A stretch of DNA of 64,000 nt from Leucaena leucocephala (Eukaryota > Streptophyta > Magnoliopsida > Fabales > Fabaceae). The stretch lies in the NCBI GenBank assembly GCA_037074615.1, contig CM073524.1, positions 20,165,406-20,229,405 on the forward strand, given 5' to 3'. The notes below the pieces were generated by a model. That model was not told where the DNA came from and did no database searches. It saw nothing but the letters and a program-made list of their open reading frames with translations. Position numbers and translations under genes: made by a program. The stretch's first letter is position 1. Each line of letters opens with the position of its first letter. Shown piece by piece: positions 33,472 to 45,199 of this stretch.

Positions 33472-34584
33472 ATAGTTATTAAGATTATCTAAAAATTTAA
33501 ATAATTAAACTCTATTTATAAGAGAATATAATTTGGATGAATTCTTTACACTGAAATAATTATATAGTAGTTGTCAATTACTATAAAATAACCCAATTGA
33601 ATTCAACTCAATATAAATATAAATAAATACATGTTACCTTCAATTTTAAATTCTATTTTATTATTTTTTAATTTTATAATTCTATATATGAAATAATGTA
33701 TTTGAAGTACTCTAAACCTTAAATTACTTAATAAATTACATTCTAATGTTACCCAAATATTTAGAATTAAAATTAAGATATTACAATAGTAATATAATTT
33801 ATCTTTGTAATAACAATATTCTAATGTCACTTTAAGTGATAATATCTAATAAACTATAGAAGTAACGTCATTTTTCTCCAAAAAAAAAACATTGCGGCTA
33901 ATGGATTACCAATTGGATGCTAACATTGTAATCGCTTTCTACATAAAGCCTCACAAGCATTGCCATTTGCCAAGCATAAGATATTTTTAAGTACTCTTTT
34001 CTATTCTAATTATAAGAGTCAATTAATTTTTTTAAATAAATTTAAGAAGCTAAATAAATAAGTTAATTATGATTAAATCTAATCCCTTCAAAGTGAATTT
34101 ATATTATATACTCTTTAATTTATCCAAATTAGTCAATTGGCTCTTATAATAGTTATAATTAACTGATTTATTTAATTTTTTAGATCTATAAAAAAATTAA
34201 TTAATTTTTATAATTATGATCAGACTCTAAGAGTATGGGGAGTGACTTCCTCCTATGACCCTTCATAAAGATGTTCTGTAAATTTATTTTCTCCTATACT
34301 CGAATAAATAAATTGATTAAAGAGAGGATATGCCCAAGTTTTTTTTATAATACGGTTCTTGTAACTCAGCCAATCCTAATTATAATCTAATTAAGGATAA
34401 GTTTTGATCCTAAATTTCTCATATTTATTATTTTTTTAATTAATTTATCTAATTTAAAAATTAATATATAATATAAAATTATACATAAATATTTTAAAAA
34501 AAATTAGGTCATATATGTTATAATTAGATAATTAATTTAGTTTAATTAATCTTTCCTAATGAGATCAATAGTTTTTATATTGAT
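33472..34584. other. AT-rich sequence, no gene
   Basis: Continuation of the DNA into which MULE 2 inserted. It contains an A10 run (33880-33889) next to AACATTGCGGCTAATGG, a possible LINE 3' end with its target duplication. The remainder (33905-34584) has imperfect inverted AT-rich phrases around 34010-34210 but no recognisable gene. Confidence 0.4.
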
Positions 34585-34639
34585 GTAACATCCTCATACG
34601 TATAACACAGTAAATGTGTAGATGTGGAGCCCTAGACTC

Positions 34640-34850
34640 TCTTGAAACGATTGACAATATTATTTTGGACGATTTAAACACCCCTTCCCCGAATAAAGAG
34701 AGGGAACCCACACACCTATCACATATTCACACCCACCCATATTTTTGACGATCTGAGATATAGAACACATGACCTTTTTTATGAGAGTAATGGTGGAGGC
34801 ATAGGTGCTAATTGAGCTGTAAGCTCTCGACAAATGGTTGATAACATTCA
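34640..34850 (-). mobile_element. Probable degraded tRNA-derived SINE
   Basis: On the minus strand the sequence reads GAGCTTACAGCTCAATTAGC, then ACCTATGCCTCCACC, then GGTCATGTGTTCTATATCTC. These resemble the A-box and B-box regions of tRNA-like SINE heads. Flanking duplications are not visible. Confidence 0.4.
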
Positions 34851-35051
34851 ACTATTTTAGTAACGAGAAAGTAATAAACTAGTATATAATTTTAAATACA
34901 AGTTAATTTCAATTAGTTGAAGTACATTGCTATGTTTTTTATAAATTAATATTTACAGAGTATACGTTTTTATTGAGATAATTTGGGATTATTTATTTGC
35001 ACATGTGATACTTTTTACTAATCAGGCAAATATATCTAGTTTCAAATAAAT

Positions 35052-35175
35052 CTTTTTTTTGTTGCCTATCCTGTTCACCGGAGCTTTGCCCCGACTACAT
35101 CCGGATTCGACCCGCGTCGCGCACCTGGCTATGATGGGTGAGTCTCCTAATAGGGATTTTCTGCGTACGCCAAGG
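35052..35175 (-). mobile_element. 5'-truncated SINE, same family as 36750-36928
   Basis: On the minus strand it reads GCAGAAAATCCCTATTAGGA, GACTCACCCATCATAGCC, a CGACGCGGGTCG core, GGATGTAGTCGGGGCAAAG and then an A run. This matches the 3' two-thirds of the SINE at 36750. TTTCAAATAAAT (35040-35051) and TTTTAAATAAAT (35176-35187) flank it as a near-perfect target duplication. Confidence 0.75.
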
Positions 35176-35439
35176 TTTTAAATAAATATTAAACATACCA
35201 ACGAGAATGGTAAGATCAGAGGGCAGAGTAGGGCGCAAAGTCACGGGTTGCTAAAAACACACAAATTCCATGGACATATATTACTGTATTATTTATTAGC
35301 TCAACAACAGGCTTGGTTTAAAAGCCCATGGTTATATTTGCAGCCCATAGTTTGATAGGAAGCCCTTTAGTTTTACCCATTATAACAACAGTCACACAAA
35401 GAAAAAAACAACACATCTATCCATACTACTGAATCAAGC

Positions 35440-35902
35440 GAAAATTACTCAAAAATCCCGTAAAAGAAAATTTATTATAAAAAAAAGTCAAATGAAGTCA
35501 TTAAATAATTAAATAGTCATATGATATTTGAGAGTAACAAATTTAATTTGTGCAATTACTAAGTTACCCTTATATATAAATAATAAATTTTTAGGCACGC
35601 AACAACAATTTGAAGTTACACAAATAATAACTAAGGGCGGACCGATAATAATTTAAAATGATATAAATAATAAATTGGGGTTGTTATGCATGTCCCAAAT
35701 TATTATATATACTATTTCAAGTTGTCATTGCATACTCTACAATCGTGTTTTTAGTAACTTATCATTTATGTATAAAGGTAATTTGATAATTATATAAATC
35801 GAATTTATTATCTCAAGTCTCATAGGACTATTTAATTATTTGATAATTTTACGTGATTTTTTAATAAATTTTCTTATGTAAGATCTCTGAGGAGTAATTT
35901 TC
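35440..35902. mobile_element. Foldback MITE, 463 bp
   Basis: The left arm (GAAAATTACTC..., about 150 bases) is the imperfect inverse of the right arm (ending GAGTAATTTTC). Shared internal phrases are GAAAATTTATTA and ATAATTAAATAGTC. Loop of about 150 bp. No coding capacity. Confidence 0.65.
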
Positions 35903-36472
35903 TCTTTAATCAATGAATATAATCGAGATTCTACTTGGTTGCCTCCGCTATGGCCTTGCGGATCATAGAACCCCAAGAATTTGAGCATAGCTCATCATAA
36001 CTTGTTGAGAGAACAAAATGCACAAGTTCAAATTTTATAAAATACACTTATTAAAAAAATGAAAAGTTTTTGCACCCTAAATCTCTTAAAAGAATAAAGA
36101 TACTTTTAACTAAATTAATGAAGAAAAAACAGAGGGGTCAGATATTTCAAATGTGGCGCATCTAGGCAAGCCCTGCTGAAAGAGTAAAGACTACGAGCAA
36201 TCTCTTATTAAAAACGGATTTGTTCTTTTAAATGAATTAATTTGAATCCGATGTTAATCTTGTTTTAATTTTTTTTTTACCCTTGAGATTTCTTGTCATT
36301 GATGAAACGTCGTGATTCTGTTGAAACTTTAAAGGAATCAATTCACAAATACATCCAAAAAGTTTTTAACAACTCAGTCAATAATTGAATTCCCACTCAT
36401 TAAATATTATCTGAAACTGAAAGCATTACCTAGCAACCAGTACCTGTCTCTGAGCGTGCACGAGTTTAAATG

Positions 36473-36496
36473 CTTTATATATATATATATATATGT
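36473..36496. repeat. (TA)n microsatellite
   Basis: About ten TA dinucleotides. Confidence 0.9.
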
Positions 36497-36749
36497 TATA
36501 TTATATTATATATCTTTTTGCTTTGTACTTTTTTTTTTAATTTGCTTCCATTATCTTGAAAACAAATAATCTTTTTTTCTTTTTAAATTCTTCCACTGTA
36601 TATTTCTCTAGGACTAGACTAGAAACTCAACATGAATGATCAATTTTTTTTTATTTTTTTTAAGCATAAGTATCTTCCTATCAAAAATACTGTCGGGTAT
36701 TTGCTTTAGTAGCCATTCGAACATAGATTTAACGCGTCATAAACTAACG

Positions 36750-36928
36750 GGGATTAGTCCGAGTGATAAGCGGCTCGGTATCGTTTAAGCGAGGTCTCGA
36801 GTTCGAGCCTTAGCGAATGCAGAAAATTCCCGTTGGGAGACTCATCCACCATAGCCAAGTACGCGATGCGGGTCGGATCTGGATGTAGTCGGAGCAAAAT
36901 TCCAGTGAACCGGGTGAGAAAAAAAAAA
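36750..36928 (+). mobile_element. tRNA-derived SINE, full-length head
   Basis: The head GGGATTAGTCCGAGTGATAA, then GCGG, and the B box GAGTTCGAGCC (36799-36809) are pol III promoter-like. The body has TGGGAGACTCATCCACCATA, GATGCGGGTCGG and GATGTAGTCGGAGCAAAATT, ending in an A10 tail. A truncated relative is at 35052-35175. The target duplication is not obvious, so the copy is older or rearranged. Confidence 0.75.
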
Positions 36929-37787
36929 GTGTCATGAGAGATAGTATTTTTGACTAAACTTAATCCTATTGATTATGAATGATCAATTTGTATCTCTAGA
37001 TCTAGTCCTCTAAGCACAGGCTTATGGTTGTTTATTTAATCTTAAACACTAGTAATGCACCTTAACTTTATATCCTTAGCCTTTAGTAAATATATTAATG
37101 GTGTATTCTTTTAAGATCATAAAGAGCTAAATTATTTATTGAAGACTTATCTTGAGAAACTATAAAATACATTTCTTCTCAAAAACTGTCAAGAAAGGGA
37201 AGCAAACATTCACCAAAGCTCCACTATATTTATTATGATTCCAGTTGCTTCCATGCGTAGCCCCACAACACCATGTGCTCTACGAATATCCGTCAGACTA
37301 AGGGCAAACCAAAACAATTAATTTCAATCACTTGTCAAAAACATCTTTTCAACACAACACTTGGCCGAATGAAGCCGGACATCACCAATTGTAAATAGTA
37401 TAGATTTATTGTTATTTTTTTAATTAAAAAATTTGTCATTATATTGTATGTGCCCACTTATAATTTTTTTTGATAATTATATTATTTTTCGAGTGATTTT
37501 CCTACTAATCTATTTCAGCTTATTTTTAATTGTTCAAACTTAGTGGGAAAAAGAGATGCGGGAATATGTATAACGTGTTGATTGAGAATTAACTGGTGCT
37601 AATGTGAAATTCTTGCAAACTCAACTCTTATTCATGGCTGTACAATCATTAGACATTTTTCTAACATTATATATACTCAACTGACACAGGAAAGATGCAT
37701 GAACAAACACAAACTTCATTCCTCTGCTGTACAAATTTGACATTTTGAGTTAGAAAAAATGATTCAATCCTCTGCTGTACAAATCTG
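36929..37787. other. Spacer and 3' flank of the NPH3-family gene
   Basis: AT-rich DNA without recognisable genes. The part next to 37788 should hold the 3' untranslated region of the minus-strand NPH3-family gene. Confidence 0.5.
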
Positions 37788-40616
37788 TCATGAACAGAGA
37801 TTGGGCAGGGATCTTGCATAATTATTCCCTGATGCTCTTGATTTTGATATTTTTGCCATCTGGGTTTGCATCTTCCTACATATTTTCTCCAACTCCATAA
37901 CTCTCCATTGCATTCCTTGCAAATGTTCTCTGAGTTTCTCATTATCAGCTGAAACATCAAATTTCCCAGAATACAGCACAACCTGTTCGCTGGTTTTGCA
38001 TTTCCTTCCCTTTTTACCAGCCTCACTCGAGCTACAAGGCGAATCGGTGAAAGAAGTTGAACTCGGAGTAGTTGGAATACCACCATGGAGCAAGTTGTTG
38101 AGCTTGGAATGCTGAGAAATGAGAGCCTGAACAGCAGAATTTGAAGGAAAATTTGTGTTCTGAGATAGGTGTAGGCAAGCCTCAGTTGAAAGCTTCTCAT
38201 AATTTAAACCACAACTTATCTTCATCCTCTCTTCTTCACACAATCCAGCGTGAACCTATAATAAGGAAAAAAAAAAGCTCATTTAGTTCAAGTGTTCAAC
38301 TAGCTTCAATTTCTAAAATGATTCAGCCAACATGTTCTGGTTATTATTAAGATGTCACTTTAACATGTCAGGGGAAGAATAGAAAAATCAGCTAACGATA
38401 TGACAGGAATTAGATATTTCAGATTCAAAACGAACTTTGGATAGTTAATAAAGAACAGAGAAAAATAAAATAAAATTTGTATACCTTTAGATACATGTCT
38501 ATTGCATGGTAAAGTTCATCATATGAATCTCTTGCATAATCAGGCAGTGCTGTGGCAAGGGCCATGAACTTGATAGGTTTCAAACAAGGATCAGGGGCTA
38601 TCTCTGCTATGTACAAATCTACCAAGATAGCAACTTTCTTCATTCGAATTGGAGTTACTATACTGGTTTTCCCTTGACCTAGGAACGCTTTCAAAAATCT
38701 CAGAACAAGATTCACATCATATAAGTAGCTTATTCCATAAGGAGATGGAGCAAGCAAATTATCCAAGGTTGCCTGATCCAACTGGGAACCAATCATATTC
38801 TCCAACTTATTCCTGCTGCATTTGCTTATGTTCAAACCTACTGTAAGTCGGAGAATCCCAAACAATGTCTTGCAGGAAACACAACTCTGATCCATATTGT
38901 GATGCATATCTATGATCATTTCTATGATGTTACGCTTCTCATCAGTTTTAGCAGTGGAAAACTTAGCCTTGTGATAAAACAACAGAAACCTACTTATCAC
39001 AACTTGGTCCAATTTTCTTACAAGCATTGATTTCGTCAACTTTTCAGTGTTAAGGGGACTCAAAAATACTAGATCATCAAACCACCATGTTGAATGAGAG
39101 AAATTTGTCTTGATGCTCTCAGTGCTTTTGGAGTCGAATGAAAACCGAAACCCAGAACTGTCTGGAGAACAAGTAGATGGACATGGACTTGCTTCACAGG
39201 CTAAAACCAGTCTCCCAACAAGTGAATCCAAGCACTTTTCTAGCATCAAAGAAGAATCTGAGACTGAACCTATATTCTGGCAATGCTTCAAGGCAATCAA
39301 AAGATCAGACCATGTCCAATAGCTAGTCTCCAGGAGTGATTTTTCGGTTTGCGCCCATAAATTGTAGCCCTCAGCCACAGATTCTTTCATTTCCATGAAT
39401 TCAGCAGCAAAATGAGCGAGGACCAAGTTGGAAGGGGTTATGTCAGTTTTTCCATTACTATAACAGAATCTTAACATGAGCTCAAAACCTTCAGCACCTC
39501 CTGGGAAGTCATGGAATATTACTTTAAGCTTTCTGGTGCTGCCGCTACTAGATTTGCCAAATAATTTTGAGAATTTACCCGAATAATGCGCAATAATATC
39601 CTGCAAAATACCATTTCAAAACAGAGTTACACATGAAGGGAAAAAATGTACCCAATGTAAAAGGATCAAAATAACACACCAACAACATGGAATCGCTGAA
39701 AAAGCGCACAAACGAGAAAAGAAACGAGGGGGAAATATGAAAAGGAGAGAATGAAAAGAAAGTCCACAACTAAAGAGGTCTTCAATCATCTGAAAAGAAT
39801 TAATATGGGGATAGGGAGGGCGTTAAATTATACATTAGGGTAAGCAGGAAGGATTCTCGGTGGAGCAGACAAAGAAATTTCCTTGAAAGCAACCTTGGAC
39901 CCTCTTAAAATACGTGAATAAAACAACTGAAGGCTCTAAAATCATTAAATCCTCAGTATCCCAGCAAACCATGGCGGTAGCAATTAATATGATGTGCACC
40001 CAAAACAAAAAAGAGAACAAAAAAAATAAAGAACATAAAAGTGCCTTGTGCTTGAGGTTGAGATGATGATAATTACTATAGCCAGAGAAATGATAAAACA
40101 GCAGTTACTGGACCCACACCCCACCTCCTACATCTCTGCAATGTAGGTGCAAATTAATGATGAGTGGAAAAGTACGCCATGAAATTACCAAGGGTAACTA
40201 GAAAACATGGGATACAAATTTGTAGAAAAAGGAGAGGTTGTAAATCATTGAACAGTAATCATTTTTAACTTTTGAGAGTTAAGTTGCAACACTCAGCACA
40301 GAGAGGAAGCTTCAAACAAAACATTGAAAAAGTTGAATACTGTGTCCGTTCACTGTAGATCCTAAACAAACGAGAGAGAAAGGAGAAATATCCATATATC
40401 TTTACATTAGAGGACAAACTAACAGATGGAGAAAACCAAAATGTCTTGATAAAAAGGCAATTTCGTCAAAAAGGGAAAATAACAACAATTTCAAAGGTGG
40501 AGCCAAAGGGCAGATTTCAAAAACGAAGTTTTGGAAGAGAAGAGGCTTCTTACCTTGTCCACCATGAAGGTTTCTTGTCCATTTACATCTACTTCAAGAA
40601 CAGAGCAAACTTCCAT
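37788..40616 (-). CDS. BTB/POZ domain NPH3/RPT2-family protein
   Basis: Three exons on the minus strand: 40616-40554 (21 codons), 39600-38485 (372 codons) and 38255-37788 (155 codons plus stop). All have GT-AG junctions and phase 0 introns, giving 548 residues. It starts MEVCSVLEVDVNGQETFMVD, followed by IIAHYSGKFSKLFGKS and VIFHDFPGGAEGFELMLRFC, the N-terminal BTB fold (residues 1 to about 110). The central NPH3 region (about 190-430) contains YDVNLVLRFLKAFLGQGK and ends with the conserved PDYARDSYDELYHAIDMYLK. The C-terminal 50 residues look like a coiled coil (NEKLREHLQGMQWRVMELEK). Family members act as substrate adaptors for CUL3 ubiquitin ligases, often at the plasma membrane in auxin or light responses. 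The closest match I recall is the At3g22104 type; the specific role here is unknown. Confidence 0.93.
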
Positions 40617-42458
40617 AACTAAACCAATTAGAAGAAAACCCAAATCCCACACTTCAAATCAAGAGTCGTTTCAAACCAAGAGTCGTCCCTTACTTTTTTA
40701 AACCTGCATAAAAAGATGAGAGAGAGAGAGAGGGGGGGAGGGAGACGTAAGAAGGCCATAATGGGCGGCGAGAGTGAAAGGAGACCAAACAGACCATATT
40801 CTTGGATTAGAAAGAAAACAAACACAATAGGGACAGAACAATTGCCCTGTAAAAGAGGGTCGTACAGTTGTAGTAGTAAATTGGCACACAACTAATGCGG
40901 TTCTCGTCACAGGAGAAGATCCGGAGACAAAGCTCGAAAGTGTATGAGAAGCAACAAAGCATATAAAGACAGAGCAATCGCTTATAAAAAATATAAAAAA
41001 TGTAAGCACGAACTTTGAGTCAGAGAGAGAAAGAGAGACAGATTCACAGGGAAAGAATCAGAAAAATAGAAATTAACATGTTTAAATTTTAAACCAGCAT
41101 AGCAGCAATATTCACCTCCTTCAATCCTTCTGACATTCCTGCAAAAATAAGAGTAGGAGCCTCCTATAAAAGTATATAGCCATGAGAATAATTCCGGAGT
41201 CGCAGAAAAGCCTTGGAACTCAAGCTTTATTCCATTTTCATCGCTGCTCAAGTATCTGGATCTCTGCAGTGCCCACTGCTTCCCCCATTATTTTAGTAGC
41301 CTTCATCTTCCCTCCCTCTCTACCCCTAACTTACGATTTGGACCATTTTTCATGGACAGGTGGTTGGGGGGACCAATCTTCTTCGGCTTCCCCCACCACC
41401 ACCTCAATTCTCCGCTGCAATGGTACGCCCTCTACTCAAATTTTTTAATCCGATTATGTTTTTCTCATCTAGAATAATTTGTATCAGCGACTAAAAAATT
41501 ACTCAGTTCCGAGTTCTTCCACCATCAAAATAGCAGCTCTCGTCTAAGAATCGCAGGATATCATAAAATCATAAATCATGAAGATGAGTGTCATCATAAT
41601 GAAAAACGGTGATTTTGTAATGATTAGCCAATCATCTTCCTTATAAACACTTTTTTAACAAGGCGGTTCAGTCCCAAAAAACCAATTTGTTAGTAATTGT
41701 TTATATGCTTTTCAATTAGTAAATTTTTTATAAACATTTTTATAAATAATTTATTAACTTATTTATAAAAAAATAAAATTCATGGGCGACGACACATGTC
41801 TAAAGTCAGGTGTTTACAATATTTAAGGGGACTTTTTGTTTTTTTTGTGAGTAAGCTTGTTTATTTTTTTATTCGTGTCTCCTATTACTTACTTTTGGGT
41901 ATCTCAGTAGGGTTTCTCTATTTGTTTTAATCTGTCCCTTCACGTTTTTGTTTATACAAGACAATCAGTCAAATATACCAACCTAATAATCTATTAAATC
42001 TATTTTAAATCATACTATTTAAAAGAGAGGTAAACGGTTCATTTTCAAGACACTATGCAATACATGGAATATTTCTAATTAATATATCATATGTCATTTA
42101 TATATATATATTCATACATAATAAAAAATGATAGGACATCTCATGATTTTTAAGCCATTGATAAAGCTAGACCTTTTTTATGTTAATTAATATATGAAAA
42201 ATGCATTTGACATTTTTATCTTCCGTCATTTTTTAAATTCATTAAAAAATTTCTATTCACATAAATTTTTTGTTTTTTTGGATCGGGATCCAATGTATGT
42301 AAAAATTCATAAATGCATACGAAAGGGAACGTACTAAATGTGATATTCACGTTCCTTGCATGTGGGTGCGGGTAAATCATGACATGGGAATATAGTCCAT
42401 TTGCGTTACATTATTGGTAATAAGTTTATAAGTTTACAAGTGAATCACAACATAACAA
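40617..42458. other. Upstream region of the NPH3-family gene and spacer
   Basis: Holds the promoter and leader of the minus-strand gene. A minus-strand TTTTTATGCAG near 40705 could be a 3' splice site of a leader intron. A GA-rich run is at 40713-40735. Several short open frames on both strands (40628-41448) have no recognisable domain. From 41650 to 42450 the DNA is AT-rich and featureless. Confidence 0.4.
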
Positions 42459-42544
42459 CCGACCTTAGCTCAGTTGGTAGAGCGGAGGACTGTAGTGGTT
42501 TCTCAGATATCCTTAGGTCGCTGGTTCGAATCCGGCAGGTCGGA
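42459..42544 (+). tRNA. tRNA-Tyr(GUA) with intron
   Basis: Acceptor CCGACCT pairs with AGGTCGG. The A box TAGCTCAGTTGG and B box GGTTCGAATCC are perfect. The anticodon loop CTGTAGA contains GTA and is split by a 13-base intron after the base following the anticodon, as in plant nuclear tRNA-Tyr genes. The mature length is 73 bases with discriminator A. CAA-type motifs (ACAACATAACAA) lie just upstream, typical of plant pol III tRNA genes. Confidence 0.97.
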
Positions 42545-42545
42545 G

Positions 42546-42550
42546 TTTTT
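42546..42550 (+). terminator. Pol III terminator of tRNA-Tyr
   Basis: T5 run two bases after the tRNA 3' end. Confidence 0.85.
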
Positions 42551-42589
42551 GTTTTACTTTGTTTTTATTGTTCATTATCATTATTATAA

Positions 42590-43285
42590 TAATTAGGATA
42601 AAGGAAAAATTATCCTTTATTCCTATATAAACATGAACCTGACATTATTATACTCCATGATCCGAATTTAATATAAAACTCAGTAATAATAATAAGGTTT
42701 AATAGAATTTTTAATGTATCAAATTTATATTCATATTAGTTTTAATCCCTCCATTTTTTTTATATCTAAAATATAAATTATTAACTAATTATATTTTTAA
42801 AATCTTATAATACCTAATTTAATTAAAAATAGATCTAGATATACTTAATTTAATATTTTAAATTTTTTCATATGCAAGTTTTAATTAATAATTTTAATAA
42901 ATAATTTTATTTCAATTTTTAAAAGATTTTAAACCTGACTTTAACTATAATATTATTGAGTAATTACCATAATAAATTTAAAATTATTTAAAAATTAAAA
43001 TAAAAATTTAAAATATTTTAAAAATTAAATTTTAAATTTTATTTATAACGATAATTTATAATAATAAATAATTAATTAATTATAATATAATTTTTTACTC
43101 ATAATATAAATTTTTTTTAATTAGTCTATATAATTTAATAAAAATTTAAATTATTTTAGTTTTTGAGAAATCTATCATTTAAAACTTAATAAGTCAAAAA
43201 TAAAATTTTTATAAATTTAAAAAATTAAATATTATATTAATTATAATATTATTAGAATAAAGGAAGAATTATCCCTCATTCTAGA
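42590..43285. repeat. AT-rich block between ~33-bp direct repeats
   Basis: ATAAAGGAAAAATTATCCTT (42597 onward) and ATAAAGGAAGAATTATCCCT (43257 onward) are direct copies that bound about 660 bp of A/T-rich DNA without genes. They may be ends of an old element, but I cannot classify it. Confidence 0.35.
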
Positions 43286-43289
43286 GCTT

Positions 43290-44324
43290 GTAATGTTGGG
43301 CAATCGGCTGAAAACAAGTTGACCCGTGATGGGTTGAGGGTTAGGAGGTTGGAAAGAAAAATACTACCTTCTGACATGTTGGTATTTTGCTAACTCGATC
43401 GTACTGAGTTGGCGGGAGAATAAGAGAGACGAAGAGGGAATACTGAGGTGGAGAGGAGCGAAGAAGACGACAGGACGAGGGTTACTGGGTTAGGTGAGAG
43501 AACAAGAGGAGTTTCTGAATTGAAAAAGAAGTAAGGGCATTCGTGAGAGAGAAGGTTTGCATACTTGTAGATTCGCTCAGATCAGAGTTGCAAAGTTGTT
43601 TCTTGTTGCTTCCATCAGGACGAATTGACAAAGGAGAGGTGGGGGAGGGGACAAGAAGACAGGGTTGGCAGGCCGTGAATTGATTAGGGATTTGGGGTTC
43701 AACAAATTGAGGATAACATTTTAAAAAAAAAACTAGAGCCTTCTTTCTTTCATTTAATCTTAACACATCCTTAAATGTTCCTCGCAACAGCGTGAGGTTC
43801 ACTTTAGTAGACTTACTTAGGTCAGTCATGACTAGTGAGAGTGCTAGTAGACACTGGACAGTAAGGGTGTTCAAATTTCCACGTTTTGCCGATCTGATTC
43901 TGAATAATTTGGATGGGTCTGCACTCGGTCTGACTCTCAGCATTTTCGTCTAGTTATATTAGTTATATTAGATTTTGGATGGGTGCTAAAAAATATTTTT
44001 ATTTTATTTATATTTTTTAAAAAAATATAAATAAAAAATAATATTAGTTATATTATATTATTTATTAGATAATTTTATTTTTCTCTTTTAACATATATTT
44101 ATTTCTTTACAGATAAAACAGTAATTTCAGTTAATGAATTGAAAAAATTAAAAAAATAATTATATTTATAGTATAATTAATAATATTTATTATTTTAAAT
44201 TGATAATCATAATAAAAAAAGTTAATTTCTTTTATTATTTTTTACGTTCTAATTATATGTTACTAATAGATAGACTATATATAAAATATCTAGTAGTATA
44301 TTTTTTTAAATAAAATTCGAGATG
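43290..44324. other. Unassigned sequence
   Basis: A 153-codon minus-strand frame (43482-43943) has no recognisable domain; its low-complexity, Ser/Leu-rich reading suggests chance. From 43970 to 44320 it is AT-rich. TAAGGGTGTTCAAA at 43865 resembles a hAT-type end and could be the left end of the element whose right end is at 44472. Confidence 0.3.
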
Positions 44325-44472
44325 TCCTATTCTGTCCCAGTCCTGAACGGGACGGGACATTTTTAAGATAGAACGGGACATGGGACGTAAAATGCGTGTC
44401 GTGTACTGTTTTAGGACGGAACACGGGATAGAGTTATCCCGATCTCGTCCTGTTCTATGGGCACCCCTATAA
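44325..44472. mobile_element. hAT-like terminal segment rich in GGGAC motifs
   Basis: The right end in reverse complement reads TAGGGGTGCCCATAG, like the terminal repeat TAGGGGTGTCCA of the element at 52352. Inside are repeated CGGGAC/GGGACGGGAC words, a GTCGTGTACTG phrase and ATCCCGATCTCGTCCTG, all with close counterparts at 53580-53640. No matching target duplication found. Confidence 0.5.
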
Positions 44473-45059
44473 ATAAAATAAATAATAATAAATTAAAAAA
44501 ACTAATTTTTTAACAAATTGGTGATACGAGTAAAAAAAATCCGTACTAAAACAGTCACTTTTTTTTTTTAACTAAAGTCGCCATTTTTTATTCAATCTAA
44601 TTTACTAGTTCTACCTCATTCAAACATAATCTGTATGATTCATTATTTAAGATGAACAATCAAAACTTTTTTATATACAATATTTGATCTAAGAATTTGC
44701 TTTTATTCTTGTTTATAATTAACTAAGATTAATCATGTTTTATTGACCTCATTCCATTGCAGGAAAGAAGAGAGTCACCAGAACTAAATATGATATCATA
44801 TAAAATGAGTTTAGTTTTATCCAACCTAATATTCGCATTCCATAGTAAGAAAATCGATTGCTCGTTGACTTTTTCGATGTAGATGATGGTAGAATCTTAT
44901 CAGTAGAGTGACAGATTTTTTTTTCTTGACAGATCTTTTTCGATGTAGATGATTTGTATTTTAGAATGTTTCAATTCCTACAAAAAAAAAAAAAACAGAC
45001 AGCCTGTTATAAGTAAAGCAGGCTTAGGCAAAGTCAAATATTAGGCCCAAGCATTGTAT
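44473..45059. other. AT-rich spacer
   Basis: No recognisable gene. TCTTTTTCGATGTAGATGAT occurs twice near 44870 and 44935, a small local duplication. Confidence 0.4.
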
Positions 45060-45199
45060 TAAAAAAAATATTAAGCCCAAGCATGTGTTATATAAGTTTT
45101 TTTATATACAAACAAGGGTTGAAACAAATAAAACTAACTTATAAGGAGATTATATCTCATATACTTAGTTTGAAAAATACACTCTAAATGTGGAGGACA

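Noticed and set aside
40982..41448. Open frames on both strands upstream of the NPH3-family gene
   Set aside because: No recognisable domains; best explained as leader and promoter DNA.
43482..43943. 153-codon minus-strand frame
   Set aside because: Composition and lack of any known motif suggest chance; there is no upstream promoter or splice support.
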